Positions 1-13,448 of a DNA stretch of 50,839 bases are shown piece after piece. A program made the position numbers and the translations under genes. The notes under the pieces were generated by a model that ran no database searches, had not been told where the DNA came from, and saw nothing but the letters and a program-made list of their open reading frames with translations. This stretch comes from Holophagales bacterium. Its GTDB lineage: Bacteria; Acidobacteriota; Thermoanaerobaculia; Multivoradales; Multivoraceae. Where the stretch lies: positions 1 to 50,839 of the forward strand of contig VXSP01000037.1 of the NCBI GenBank assembly GCA_009837885.1. Reading direction: 5' to 3'. Position 1 is the first letter of the stretch. Each line of letters starts with the position of its first letter.

Positions 1-102
1 CCACCACCCGCCCTCCAACGCTCCGCCCACCTCCCCGAACGCATCATCGAGATCCCGGCCGACTACGCGGCCTTGCGCGACGTGCTGCTTGGCGGCGGCT
101 GA
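1..102 (+). CDS. 3' end of an unidentified gene (partial)
   Basis: Frame 1 is open from the window edge to a TGA at 100-102 and gives 33 residues ending ADYAALRDVLLGGG. Codon composition matches the neighbours (G/C in third positions). The product cannot be named from this tail. It points towards the convergent nucleotidyltransferase gene, with a truncated repeat between them. The gene could also be a chance open frame at the edge. Confidence 0.45.
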   Translation, partial: PPPALQRSAHLPERIIEIPADYAALRDVLLGGG

Positions 103-120
103 GGCGCGCACCCGTCAGCG

Positions 121-198
121 GGGCTCCCGGGGGGAGGGTCCCAGCGGACGCTCGCGCTCTCTTGGTTGGGGTAGGCCGGCGCTCGCTTCGGTCGGCGT
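121..198 (+). repeat. Truncated copy (0) of the long palindromic repeat family 1
   Basis: Carries the G-rich left arm (GGGGGGAGGGTCCCAGCGG) and the first half of the core (GCTCGCGCTCTCTTGG, then GCGCTCGCTTCGGTCGG) seen in copies at 16022, 23354, 40923 and 49895. The second half of the core and the right arm are missing. The sequence instead ends in GTCAGGCCGGC, a string also found near 41232 beside repeat family 2. It lies between convergent genes. Confidence 0.7.
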
Positions 199-217
199 CA
201 GGCCGGCACCGATTTGG

Positions 218-1249
218 CTATAGGGGCGTGAACACCAGTCCGTCCCGTTCCTTGCTGCCAGCGCCAGGACCCCAGTCCACCGGCGTCACGAGTTGCCCGT
301 CGACGTGGGCGTAGTCGGGGACACGAACTCCCGGCGCCACAATCGTCTCTCGAATCCGGGCGCCCGAGCCGACCCGGGCACCGGGTAGCACCAGGCTCCG
401 TTCGACGACCGCACCCTCGCCGACCTGGCTGCCCGTCTCGAGGACGCTTCTCTCCACGGTGCCGCCGGGGGCGACCGAGACTCCAGGGGCGACAAAGCGG
501 CGGCGGCGCTTGCGGCCGCCGGCGGTGCGGCCCCAGTCCAGGGCCCCCTCGAGGTAGCGGCGGGGGGTTCCCAGGTCGTGCCAGGGGCGGCGGCTGCGGA
601 AACCGACGACCCGGGCGCCGGCGCGGAGGAGCGGCTGGTAGAGGCCCTCGACGATGTCGTTCGACGACGGGCGCGGGGGGATCTCCTCGACGACCCGGCG
701 GGAGAGGACGTGGAGGCCCTGGAACGTCCGCTTCCGGCCGCGGACCGGACCGACCCGGAGGTCGCGGAGCCCGACCACCAGACCGCGGGGATCGACTTCC
801 ACGCCGCCGCCGATCCGGTCGTCCCAGCCGACCTGGAGGGTGACGTCGGCGCCGCTCCGGCGGTGGCGGTCGAGGGCCTCGCGGACGGGCCAGCGGCAGA
901 GCGAGTCGCCGTTGACCAGGACGATCTCGTCGGCATCGGCGAGGAAGTCGCGCAGGTTGACTACCGCGCCTAGCGTGCCGAGCAGGTCCGGTTCGACCTC
1001 GAAGCGGAGCTCGATCCCGCGGGCGCCCGCCTCGCTCTCGAGCCCGCGGCGCACCGCGTCTCCGAGGTGGTACAGGTTGACCGCGATCTCGCAGCGGGCC
1101 CGGTGAAGCAGGTCGATCGTACGCATGGCGACGGCCTGGCCGGCCACCGGCAGCAGGGGCTTGGCCACGGCGCCGGTCAGCGGCCGCAGCCGTTCGCCCC
1201 GGCCGGCGCAGAGCACGAGCGCCCGCACCCGCCGGCTGGCGCCTCTCAC
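218..1249 (-). CDS. Sugar-phosphate nucleotidyltransferase with C-terminal beta-helix
   Basis: A 343-residue NTP-transferase protein expected to join a sugar 1-phosphate to an NTP in the cytoplasm. The N-terminus has the nucleotide-binding signature (LCAGRGERLRPLTGAVAKPL, about residues 12-31), followed by VNGDS near residue 114 for metal and sugar binding. From about residue 250 there are hexapeptide-like repeats (VAPGVSV, GSQVGEGAVV, GARVGSGARI) forming a left-handed beta-helix. The best-known relatives are mannose-1-phosphate guanylyltransferases and MurU-like enzymes; the substrate cannot be read from sequence. The GTG start overlaps the TGA of the upstream CYTH gene by 4 nt, so the two are probably translationally coupled. 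Confidence 0.85.
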   Translation of the reverse strand: MRGASRRVRALVLCAGRGERLRPLTGAVAKPLLPVAGQAVAMRTIDLLHRARCEIAVNLYHLGDAVRRGLESEAGARGIELRFEVEPDLLGTLGAVVNLRDFLADADEIVLVNGDSLCRWPVREALDRHRRSGADVTLQVGWDDRIGGGVEVDPRGLVVGLRDLRVGPVRGRKRTFQGLHVLSRRVVEEIPPRPSSNDIVEGLYQPLLRAGARVVGFRSRRPWHDLGTPRRYLEGALDWGRTAGGRKRRRRFVAPGVSVAPGGTVERSVLETGSQVGEGAVVERSLVLPGARVGSGARIRETIVAPGVRVPDYAHVDGQLVTPVDWGPGAGSKERDGLVFTPL

Positions 1250-1848
1250 TGCGACGCTCCGTTGTCCGTAAACACCATGTCCCGGGGCAGGCCCTCGTGC
1301 CGCGACCGGTGATCGCGGTAGATCGCGAGATAGTCCCGTAGATCCGCCTGCTCCGGGTCGATGCCGCAGCGGCGGCAGACGCGTTCGATCGCGCCGGGAG
1401 GCAGTTCCGGGGCGACCTGCTCGACCTCCACGAAGTCGCCGATCGGCGTCCGGTCGAGGGCGACCTCGCAGCCGAGAAGCAGCCAGCGCTCACGGACCTT
1501 CTCGTAGCGCGCCGTGACCTCGAAGCCGAGCGACTCGAGGAACAGCCGCGCCGCCGCCGGGTCGTCGACGGTGAACTCGTGTTCCGCCCGCTCCTTCACG
1601 CCGCCCCGGATCTCTGGCGCGGACTTCCAGGTCAACCGGCAGCCGGCGCCGTCGGTGCGCAGACGGAGCAACTCGCGGCGGGCCCGCAGCTTCTCGGCCG
1701 ACGCGGCGTTCCGCCGGTCGAAGACCCAGTTCGACTCCCTGGCGGCGGCTCGTTCGAGCTTGCCGCCGGCCGCGCGGACCCGCTCCCGGAGCCCGTCCAG
1801 GTCGGCGACCGCGACCTTGATCTCGCGCTCGCGCCCGGGTGCGGTCAA
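1246..1848 (-). CDS. CYTH-domain protein (class IV adenylate cyclase / thiamine-triphosphatase type)
   Basis: A 200-residue protein that opens with the CYTH hallmark ExExK (EREIKVAV) and has the alternating charged strands of the triphosphate tunnel fold (KSAPEIRGGVKERAEHEF, then GDFVEVEQV). CYTH proteins hydrolyse or cyclise triphosphorylated substrates using metal ions. Members include CyaB-type cyclases, thiamine triphosphatases and inorganic triphosphatases, and the sequence does not decide among them. I place the start at a TTG (1848) that overlaps the TGA of the M20 gene; the frame stays open further upstream but that part is a shadow of the M20 gene. It sits in a four-gene leftward set with 4-nt overlaps. 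Confidence 0.8.
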   Translation of the reverse strand: MTAPGREREIKVAVADLDGLRERVRAAGGKLERAAARESNWVFDRRNAASAEKLRARRELLRLRTDGAGCRLTWKSAPEIRGGVKERAEHEFTVDDPAAARLFLESLGFEVTARYEKVRERWLLLGCEVALDRTPIGDFVEVEQVAPELPPGAIERVCRRCGIDPEQADLRDYLAIYRDHRSRHEGLPRDMVFTDNGASQ

Positions 1849-3242
1849 GCGGCGGCGCAGCCTCCGAGGCGGTCGAGTACGCGGACCACCGTGCGAATGC
1901 CCTGGTAGAAGTTCGCGAGGTCCATCTTCTCGTTCGGGGCGTGCAGCCGGTCGTCGGACAGGCCGAAGCCGATCAGCAGCACCGGCGCGGCCAGCACCTC
2001 GGACAGAGTGGAGACGATGGGAATCGAACCGCCCTCGCGGACCCGAACCGGCTCGCGGCCCCAGGCTTCGCGCACGCCCTCGAGGGCCGCGTCGACGAGC
2101 GGACCGTCGAGGTCGACGAGCACCGGCGGCGCCCCGTTCAGGTTCTCCACCTCGACCTCGATGCCCGGAGGCGCCAGCGAGCGCATGTAGGCCGCGAAGG
2201 AACGGAAGAGCCGCTCCGGGTCCTGGTCCGGCACCAGCCGCATCGACACCTTGGCGCCGGCCCGGTTGGCGATCACCGTCTTGGCGCCGGGGCCCTGGTA
2301 GCCGCCCCACAGCCCGTTCACGTCGCAGGTCGGCCGCGCCCACACCCGTTCCAGGGTCGTGTAGCCGGCCTCACCCCACAGCGCGGACGCGCCGATCTCG
2401 TCGCCGTACTTGGCCTCGTCGAACGGCAGAGCCGCGAATGCCGCCCGCTCCTTCGCTTCCAGTGGCCGCACGTCGTCGTAGAAGCCCGGAATGAGGATGC
2501 GGCCGTCCCGTGGATCGCGGAGCGCCGCCAGCATGGTGCCCAGGACGTTCAGGGGGTTCGCCACGGCGCCCCCGAAGGTGCCGGAGTGCAGGTCCCGGCC
2601 CGCGCCGCGCACCCTGACCTCGGTGTAGAGCAGGCCCTTCAGGCCGTAGAGCACGGAAGGCTGGCCCGGGCCGTACATCGAGGTGTCGGAGACCAGCGTC
2701 AGGTCGCAGGCCAGGCGCACGGACTCAGGGCTCCGGACGTAGGCCTCGATCGCTTCGCCGCCGCACTCCTCCTCGCCCTCGATCAGGAACTTGACGTTGA
2801 CCGGGAGGGCGCCGGTCTCGGCCATGATCGCCTCCACCGCCTTGATGTGGGTGAAGGACTGGCCCTTGTCGTCGGTGGCGCCGCGGGCGACGATCCGCTC
2901 GCCGCGAGCGCCCGATTCGATCGTCGGCTCGAACGGGTCGTTCCGCCACTCCCCCAGCGGATCGACCGGCTGCACATCGTAGTGGCCGTAAAACAGGACG
3001 GTCGGGCGGCCTGGAGCGCCGAGCCACTCGCCGTACACCAGCGGATGGCCTGCGGTTTCGATGATCTCGGCCTCGAGCCCCGCGGCCTCCAGCCGCCCCC
3101 TGACGAAGCCGGCGCAGCGGCGCACCTCGGCAGCGTACTCCGGATCGGTCGAGACGGACGGGATCCGCAGGTACTCCTTCAACTGCTCCAGGCTGGCGGC
3201 GGTTTCGCGGTCCACCCGCGCGAGAACGGCGTCGACGCTCAT
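1845..3242 (-). CDS. M20-family dipeptidase
   Basis: A 465-residue zinc peptidase of the M20/ArgE-DapE-CPG2 superfamily, dipeptidase subgroup. The metal and catalytic motifs are in order: FYGHYDVQP (His and Asp, about residue 87), GATDDKGQ (bridging Asp, about 121), EGEEECGG (catalytic Glu pair, about 155), DTSM near 187, and the distal His in RLHAPNEKM near the C-terminus. A dimerisation lid domain fills the middle. There is no signal peptide, so it should be cytoplasmic and cleave small peptides. It lies 18 nt downstream of the aldolase gene and overlaps the CYTH gene. Confidence 0.9.
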   Translation of the reverse strand: MSVDAVLARVDRETAASLEQLKEYLRIPSVSTDPEYAAEVRRCAGFVRGRLEAAGLEAEIIETAGHPLVYGEWLGAPGRPTVLFYGHYDVQPVDPLGEWRNDPFEPTIESGARGERIVARGATDDKGQSFTHIKAVEAIMAETGALPVNVKFLIEGEEECGGEAIEAYVRSPESVRLACDLTLVSDTSMYGPGQPSVLYGLKGLLYTEVRVRGAGRDLHSGTFGGAVANPLNVLGTMLAALRDPRDGRILIPGFYDDVRPLEAKERAAFAALPFDEAKYGDEIGASALWGEAGYTTLERVWARPTCDVNGLWGGYQGPGAKTVIANRAGAKVSMRLVPDQDPERLFRSFAAYMRSLAPPGIEVEVENLNGAPPVLVDLDGPLVDAALEGVREAWGREPVRVREGGSIPIVSTLSEVLAAPVLLIGFGLSDDRLHAPNEKMDLANFYQGIRTVVRVLDRLGGCAAA

Positions 3243-3260
3243 CGGCCCCGCCCGCCGCGG

Positions 3261-3917
3261 TCAGTCATCGAAGCTCTTGCCCGTGGCCCGCCAGTCGGAG
3301 AGGAAGCTCTCCAGGCCGATGTCGGTCAGCGGATGACGGTAGAGCTGGCTCAGCGTCTTGAAGGGGAGGGTCGCGACGTCGGCTCCCATTTCCGCCGACA
3401 GCACGACGTGAACCGGATGCCGCACCGAAGCGACCAGGACTTCGGTCTCGAAGTCGTACCGGGAGTAGATCGAGATCACCTGCCGGATCAGGTCCATGCC
3501 GTCCTGGGCGATGTCGTCGAGGCGGCCGACGAAGGGCGAGATATAGGCGGCGCCCGCCTTCGCCGCCAGCAGCGCCTGGGAAGGCGAGAAGCAGAGGGTG
3601 ACATTGCACCGGATCCCGTCCTCGGCCAGGCGCCGCACGGCGGTCAGCCCCGGCGGCCCGAGCGGCACCTTGACGACCACGTTGTCCGCCAGGCCGGCGA
3701 GCCGCCGGCCCTCCTCGAGCATGCCGTCGAGGTCGGTCGCCAGCACCTCGCCGCTGACGGGGCCCGGCACCAGCTCCGCGATCTCCTTGACCGTCGGCAG
3801 GTACCGCTTGCCCTGCTTCGCGATCAGGCTCGGGTTCGTGGTGACGCCGTCGACCATGCCCCATTCAAGGCCGGTCTCGATCTCCCCTACGTCCGCAGTG
3901 TCCAGAAAGAACTTCAT
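3261..3917 (-). CDS. fsa: Fructose-6-phosphate aldolase / small transaldolase
   Basis: A 218-residue class I aldolase of the TalC/MipB type, at the usual length for short transaldolases (about 215). It starts with the conserved [14 protein letters not shown] and has [12 protein letters not shown] (about residues 29-40) and the Schiff-base lysine in VVVKVPLG (about residue 84). The family either cleaves fructose 6-phosphate to dihydroxyacetone and glyceraldehyde 3-phosphate or acts as the transaldolase of the pentose phosphate pathway; the two activities are hard to separate by sequence. It starts 18 nt after gyrA ends on the same strand and may be read through from it. Confidence 0.9.
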   Translation of the reverse strand: MKFFLDTADVGEIETGLEWGMVDGVTTNPSLIAKQGKRYLPTVKEIAELVPGPVSGEVLATDLDGMLEEGRRLAGLADNVVVKVPLGPPGLTAVRRLAEDGIRCNVTLCFSPSQALLAAKAGAAYISPFVGRLDDIAQDGMDLIRQVISIYSRYDFETEVLVASVRHPVHVVLSAEMGADVATLPFKTLSQLYRHPLTDIGLESFLSDWRATGKSFDD

Positions 3918-3935
3918 CGTGGCGCTCCCGGGCTG

Positions 3936-6479
<2,544 letters not shown>

Positions 6480-6489
6480 GGTCGGCGGA

Positions 6490-9083
<2,594 letters not shown>

Positions 9084-9087
9084 GCCC

Positions 9088-10200
9088 TCAGATGCGCATC
9101 GGCATGATCACGCACAAGTAGCGGAAATCCTGCCCCCCGACGGGCTGCCCGAGGCACTGGCTGTTCTCGTCCTTGAGCGCGAATTCGACCTGCTCGGTGT
9201 CGACCGCGGACAGGAAATCGCGCACGTAAACGGGGTTCAGGCCGATGTCCAGCTTCTCCGCCTCGTAGTCGCAGGCGAGGCTCTCCTCCGCCTCGCCCAG
9301 GTCCGGGTTCGAGGACGACACACGCAGCGATTTCTCCTCGAAGCCGAGCCTGACCATGGGGGCGCGGTCACCCGTCAGCAGGGAGACCCGATGCACCACC
9401 TCGGAGAGCGCGCCGCGATCGAACGTCGCCGTCCGGTCGTTCTCCGTGGAGATCACCTTCTCGTAGTCCGGGAACGTGCCCTCGAGGATGCGGCACGTCA
9501 GCTCGCGGCGCCCGATCACGAAGCCGAGATGATGCTCGCCGCGGCGGAACCGGATCGTCTCGTCGCTGTCGAAGCGCATCAGCTCGAGCAGCGCCTTGCG
9601 CGGCGCCAGGACGCCGTCCGCTTCCGCTACGCCCGGCATCTCGGCTTCGATCAGGGCGAGCCGGTGGCCGTCGGTCGCGACCATCTCCACCTTGCCGTCC
9701 TTCAGCTTGAGCAGGGCTCCGTTCAACTGGAAGCGCGACTCTTCCGCCGAGACGGCGTAGATGACCTTGCCGATCATCCGCTTGAAGTCGGGGAACGGCG
9801 CCTCGAAGGACGAAGACGACGAATCCTGGTCGACGGTGGTCAGCGTCGGGAAGTCCTCGGCCGAGAGACCGTTGATCCGGAACCTGGACGACCCGGCATC
9901 GATATGGAGCGAATTGGAGTCGCCGGTCGACAGCTCGATCGGGCCGTCGGCCAGGGCCCGGACGATCTCGAGGAACTTGCGGGCCTGCACCGCGGTCGCG
10001 CCGTCCTCGCAGGTTCCCTCCTCCGCGCCGCACCAGGAGGTCAGCGAGACGTCGAGGTCGGTGGCCGCGAGTTCCAGACGATCGTCACGTACCGTCAGCA
10101 GGAGATGGGAGAGGACCGGAATCGTCGATCTGCTCTCCACGATGCCGCGCATCGCCACGAGTTCGGTCAGCAGCTCTCGTCGTTCGACTCGGGTCTTCAT
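9088..10200 (-). CDS. dnaN: DNA polymerase III sliding clamp (beta subunit)
   Basis: A 370-residue processivity clamp of typical length with the three-fold repeated clamp fold. Recognisable stretches are RRELLTELVAMRGIVESRSTIPVLSHLLL at the N-terminus and MVATDGHRLALIE in the middle domain. The C-terminus ends YLCVIMPMRI, close to the usual MPMRL that lines the protein-binding cleft. A good ribosome site (GGAGAGG) precedes the ATG. It lies downstream of dnaA on the same strand, with 350 nt between them. Confidence 0.96.
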   Translation of the reverse strand: MKTRVERRELLTELVAMRGIVESRSTIPVLSHLLLTVRDDRLELAATDLDVSLTSWCGAEEGTCEDGATAVQARKFLEIVRALADGPIELSTGDSNSLHIDAGSSRFRINGLSAEDFPTLTTVDQDSSSSSFEAPFPDFKRMIGKVIYAVSAEESRFQLNGALLKLKDGKVEMVATDGHRLALIEAEMPGVAEADGVLAPRKALLELMRFDSDETIRFRRGEHHLGFVIGRRELTCRILEGTFPDYEKVISTENDRTATFDRGALSEVVHRVSLLTGDRAPMVRLGFEEKSLRVSSSNPDLGEAEESLACDYEAEKLDIGLNPVYVRDFLSAVDTEQVEFALKDENSQCLGQPVGGQDFRYLCVIMPMRI

Positions 10201-10551
10201 CTATCCTCTCCTCAAAGAAGCAATATACACCAAGGAAGTAACCGTAGAAGGCAGCGATACCTGGCGCGGAAGAACGTTGTAAATCATTTATAATCAACAA
10301 CTTGAGGTGGTCCAGGCAGGATTGATGGGGAGCGGAGGCGGCAGCGGAGCAATTGTGCATCCTGCGGAGTTCGGCCGCCGCCGGGCAGGGAGCGCCGACT
10401 CCCTCCGCAGCCCGGCCACAGAACAACCGTAACCGGCACCCGGACAATCCGCTGCCGGTGCGCAGATCGCTTGTTGGTCGATCCGCCGGGATTCCGCAGG
10501 ATGTTCCCCACTCAGCCCAGGTGACGCTTGATCAGCCGACTTGACGCTTAC
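10201..10551. other. dnaA-dnaN intergenic region with an AT-rich patch
   Basis: A 351-nt gap with no gene. Bases 10270-10300 (TTGTAAATCATTTATAATC) are far more AT-rich than anything nearby and contain a GTTGT/ACAAC inverted repeat. This could be a promoter for dnaN or a DNA-unwinding element. The end next to dnaA holds three 20-bp tandem repeats. I see no exact TTATCCACA box here. An origin role is possible but unproven. Confidence 0.5.
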
Positions 10552-10566
10552 TCAGCCGAGCTGACG
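10512..10566 (-). repeat. Three 20-bp tandem repeats at the dnaA 3' end
   Basis: Units starting at 10512, 10532 and 10552 share TCAGCC, two to four variable bases, then TGACG, at an exact 20-bp period: TCAGCCCAGGTGACG, TCAGCCGACTTGACG, TCAGCCGAGCTGACG. The third unit contains the dnaA stop codon and its last codons (QLG). Two turns of the helix per unit would put a bound protein on one face of the DNA. Iteron-like binding is inference. Confidence 0.6.
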
Positions 10567-11907
10567 GGTGAAGCGCTCCAGTTGAGCGGTCAGGCGTTCG
10601 TCATCGGCCCGGCGGCGCTCGATCTGCTCGACGGAGTACATGACGGTCGAGTGATGCTTGCCGTTGAACACTCTTCCGATCTCCGGGTAGGACATCTCGG
10701 TCAGACGCTTGCAGAGGTACATCGCGATCTGGCGCGGATAGGTGATCTGCCGGGAGTTGCTCTTGCTCTTGATCTCGCGGACCTTGAGGCCGTAGTGGTG
10801 GGCCACCATCTTGATGATCTGCGCCGCCGACACCGGACGGTCCTGGTCCGGCAGCACGTCGCGCAGCGCCTCCTTGGCGAACTCGAGATCGAGGGGCATG
10901 CCCGACAGCGAGGCGAAGGCGGTGACCCGGTTGAGCAGGCCTTCGAGCTCGCGCACGTTCGAATGCACCTGCCGGGCGATGAACATGGCGACATCCGTGT
11001 CCAGGTCCAGTCCCTCCTGTTGCCGGGCCTTGCGTTGGAGGATCGCGACCTTGGTCTCCAGATCGGGGGCCTGGATGTCGGCGAGAAGACCTGAGCCGAA
11101 GCGGCTTCGCAGACGCTCCTCTATGTCCGCCATGTCGCGCGGCTGGGCGTCCGAGGTGACGATGATCTGCTTCTGCCGGGTGTAGAGCACGTTGAACGTG
11201 TGGAAGAACTCCTCCTGGGACCGCTCCTTCCTGGCCAGGAACTGGATGTCGTCCACCAGCAGGACGTCGATCGTCCGGTAGCGCTCGCGGAAGGCGGGCA
11301 TTCGCTCGAACCGGATCGAGGTGATCAGGTCGTTCACGAAGTCCTCGGCGGCGAGGTACACGACCCGGGTGCCGGGTGCGGCACGTTTGAGGCGGTTTCC
11401 GATCGCGTGCAGGAGATGGGTCTTGCCCAGACCCACCCCGCCGTAGAGGAAGAGCGGGTTGTACGCGATGCCGGGCTTCTCGGCGACGGCCTGGGAGGCG
11501 GCGCTGGCGAACCGGTTCGAGTTGCCGACCACGAACGAGTCGAACCGGTACTGGGGGTTGAGCGAACTGCTTGGCGCCCCCTCCGTCCCGGGGCGATCAG
11601 CCGTCTCGGGCCCCCTCGCGGACTTCGTGCGCGGTGACCTTCCCGGCGGTGCGACCCTGGTCCGCGTTTCGCCACTCTTGAACAGGACCTGGTAGGTCGG
11701 GCCCTTGAGATCGGCGATCGCCCAGTCGACGATCGGGCGGAAGCCCTCCTCGAGCGCCTCGACGAAGCGCGAGTTCGGCGCTTCGAGGACGAGGTGCTCG
11801 GCGTCCTCCGACGCGACCCTCAGGGGATGGAACCAGGTGCGGAAATCCTCGGCCGGAAGATCCGCCCGCAACTGCCGGCGTAGAGTCGGCCAGACGGAGC
11901 TAGGCAT
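10552..11907 (-). CDS. dnaA: Chromosomal replication initiator DnaA
   Basis: The initiator ATPase, 451 residues from the ATG at 11907. Domain I begins SSVWPTLRRQLRADLPAEDFRTW. A low-complexity linker rich in Pro, Ser, Gly and charged residues covers roughly residues 85-125. The AAA+ domain has Walker A GGVGLGKTHLLHAIG (about residue 155) and Walker B LLVDDIQFL. Domain IV has YPRQIAMYLCKRLTEMSYPE and the DnaA-box-reading GKHHSTVMYSVEQIE. A GTG at 11928 would add seven residues; I prefer the ATG because it matches the usual N-terminus. Confidence 0.96.
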   Translation of the reverse strand: MPSSVWPTLRRQLRADLPAEDFRTWFHPLRVASEDAEHLVLEAPNSRFVEALEEGFRPIVDWAIADLKGPTYQVLFKSGETRTRVAPPGRSPRTKSARGPETADRPGTEGAPSSSLNPQYRFDSFVVGNSNRFASAASQAVAEKPGIAYNPLFLYGGVGLGKTHLLHAIGNRLKRAAPGTRVVYLAAEDFVNDLITSIRFERMPAFRERYRTIDVLLVDDIQFLARKERSQEEFFHTFNVLYTRQKQIIVTSDAQPRDMADIEERLRSRFGSGLLADIQAPDLETKVAILQRKARQQEGLDLDTDVAMFIARQVHSNVRELEGLLNRVTAFASLSGMPLDLEFAKEALRDVLPDQDRPVSAAQIIKMVAHHYGLKVREIKSKSNSRQITYPRQIAMYLCKRLTEMSYPEIGRVFNGKHHSTVMYSVEQIERRRADDERLTAQLERFTRQLG

Positions 11908-11928
11908 GCTCCCCCGTTCCGTCCGCAC

Positions 11929-12317
11929 CGACCAAAGCCATGTTGAACCAGCGCACGGCAGTGCCGCCTCTGCCCGCTTGCTCCGCTGCTACTCCGAACC
12001 GACGCACTTCTCCCCCACATTCCAGTGCGCACGACCACCAATTCCCGGTGCCGGGCAGGGAATTGTCGCTCTGCAGAGCTACGTTCCGCAGCTTTTCCGC
12101 ACAGTGTGGAAAAACCTTGGAAGACCGGCGAAGAGACTCGGGACAGCTAGTTCCTGGGCGCTACCTGTTGGTCCTACGCCGAGTGGCCTCCGTTGCGCGA
12201 GAAGCGCAGGATAGCAGCGGGATCCGGCTTCAACAAGGGGTGTCTGAACACTTTCTTCACGTTTTCTTCGTCGCGAGCGCGGCGCCGCCCGTCGGCGAGC
12301 GCTTTAGGTCCTGAACT
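11929..12317. other. dnaA-mutY divergent region; candidate oriC or dnaA control region
   Basis: A 390-nt non-coding stretch between divergent dnaA and mutY, in the usual origin position between the dnaA and rpmH arms. The one strong signal is at 12093-12113: TTTTCCGCACA followed on the other strand by TTTTCCACA, an inverted pair of DnaA-box-like 9-mers one mismatch from TTATCCACA. I do not see a dense cluster of boxes, so this may only be a dnaA autoregulatory site. Promoters for both genes should lie here. Confidence 0.5.
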
Positions 12318-13448
12318 GTGTTGCAGTTAGTCGAGCCGGAGGAACTCCGGGGCGCTCTACTGGCCTGGTTCGATCGCTGCCGGCGCGATCTGCCCTGGCG
12401 GCGAACCGAGGATCCGTACGAGATTCTCGTCGCGGAAATCATGCTCCAGCAGACCCGGAGCGAGGTCGTCGCGACACGCTACCAGGGCTTCCTGGACCGG
12501 TTCCCCCGCGTCGACGATTTGGCGGAAGCGCCGGTCGACTCGGTCGAGGCGGCGTGGTCCGGCCTCGGCTACTACCGCCGGGCCCGGAACCTCCACCGGG
12601 CGGCCCGGATCCTGGCGGAGCGGGGCAGGTTGCCCGCGAGCGCCGCGGAGTGGGCGGAGTTGCCGGGAATCGGCGCGTATACGTCGGCGCTGCTCGCGAG
12701 CCGCTGCTGCGGGGAGTCGTCGCCGGTGCTGGACGGGAACGTCGAACGCGTGCTGAGCCGGTTCCTGGCGTCCGGGGAACCCCCGCGCCGCGCCGCCGCC
12801 AGGCGCAAGCTGCTGGCGACCGCCGCCCGGCTGCTGGACCCGAGTCGTCCCGGCGACTCCAACCAGGCGCTGATGGAGGTAGGTTCGCTGGTTTGCCGCC
12901 GGGGCAAGCCGGATTGCGGCGCCTGCCCGCTCGCTCCCGGTTGCCGGGCCTTCCGCTCGCCGGGGCTCGATCCGCGGGCCTTTCCCGTTGCCGGACCGCG
13001 GCGCGCCCGGGAGGTCCGCCACTGCTTCACGGCGGTCGTCCGGCGGGGCGACGAACTGCTGCTTCATCGCCGGCCCGGGGACGCCGACTGGTTGGCCGGC
13101 CGCTGGCACCTGCCGACGGTGGAACTGGCGAGCGGCGACGAGTCCGCCCGCGTGGCGGAAGCCCTGGGTCGGGAGTACGGCGGTTCCTGGGAGTGCGACG
13201 AACGCGCGGTCCTGGTGCGGCACGCGGTGACCTACAGGGAGTTCCTGGTGCGAGCCGCGGTGGCCCGCTGGCGCCCGGAACGCACACCGGAGGAAACGGC
13301 CGCCAACCAGGCTCCGGTGGACCAGCCCTCTCTGGTCTGGTTCCGGGACAGCGAGATCGACGGGTTGCCGACTTCGTCCCTGCTGCGGAAGACGCTCGAC
13401 TCGGTCGGCGCCAACCGCGCCGATCCGCCAATACACTCCGGGCCATGA
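12318..13448 (+). CDS. mutY: A/G-specific adenine glycosylase MutY
   Basis: A base-excision enzyme of 376 residues that removes adenine paired with 8-oxoguanine. Motifs in order: WRRTEDPYEILVAEIMLQQT with the catalytic Glu (about residue 40), the helix-hairpin-helix LPGIGAYTSALLAS (about 115-128), the catalytic Asp in PVLDGNVERV (about 139), and a 4Fe-4S cysteine set spaced 6-2-5 in CRRGKPDCGACPLAPGC (about 193-209). A NUDIX-like C-terminal domain that reads 8-oxoG follows (HCFTAVVRRGDELLLHRR). The start is GTG. Its TGA overlaps the ATG of the next gene. Confidence 0.95.
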   Translation: MLQLVEPEELRGALLAWFDRCRRDLPWRRTEDPYEILVAEIMLQQTRSEVVATRYQGFLDRFPRVDDLAEAPVDSVEAAWSGLGYYRRARNLHRAARILAERGRLPASAAEWAELPGIGAYTSALLASRCCGESSPVLDGNVERVLSRFLASGEPPRRAAARRKLLATAARLLDPSRPGDSNQALMEVGSLVCRRGKPDCGACPLAPGCRAFRSPGLDPRAFPVAGPRRAREVRHCFTAVVRRGDELLLHRRPGDADWLAGRWHLPTVELASGDESARVAEALGREYGGSWECDERAVLVRHAVTYREFLVRAAVARWRPERTPEETAANQAPVDQPSLVWFRDSEIDGLPTSSLLRKTLDSVGANRADPPIHSGP

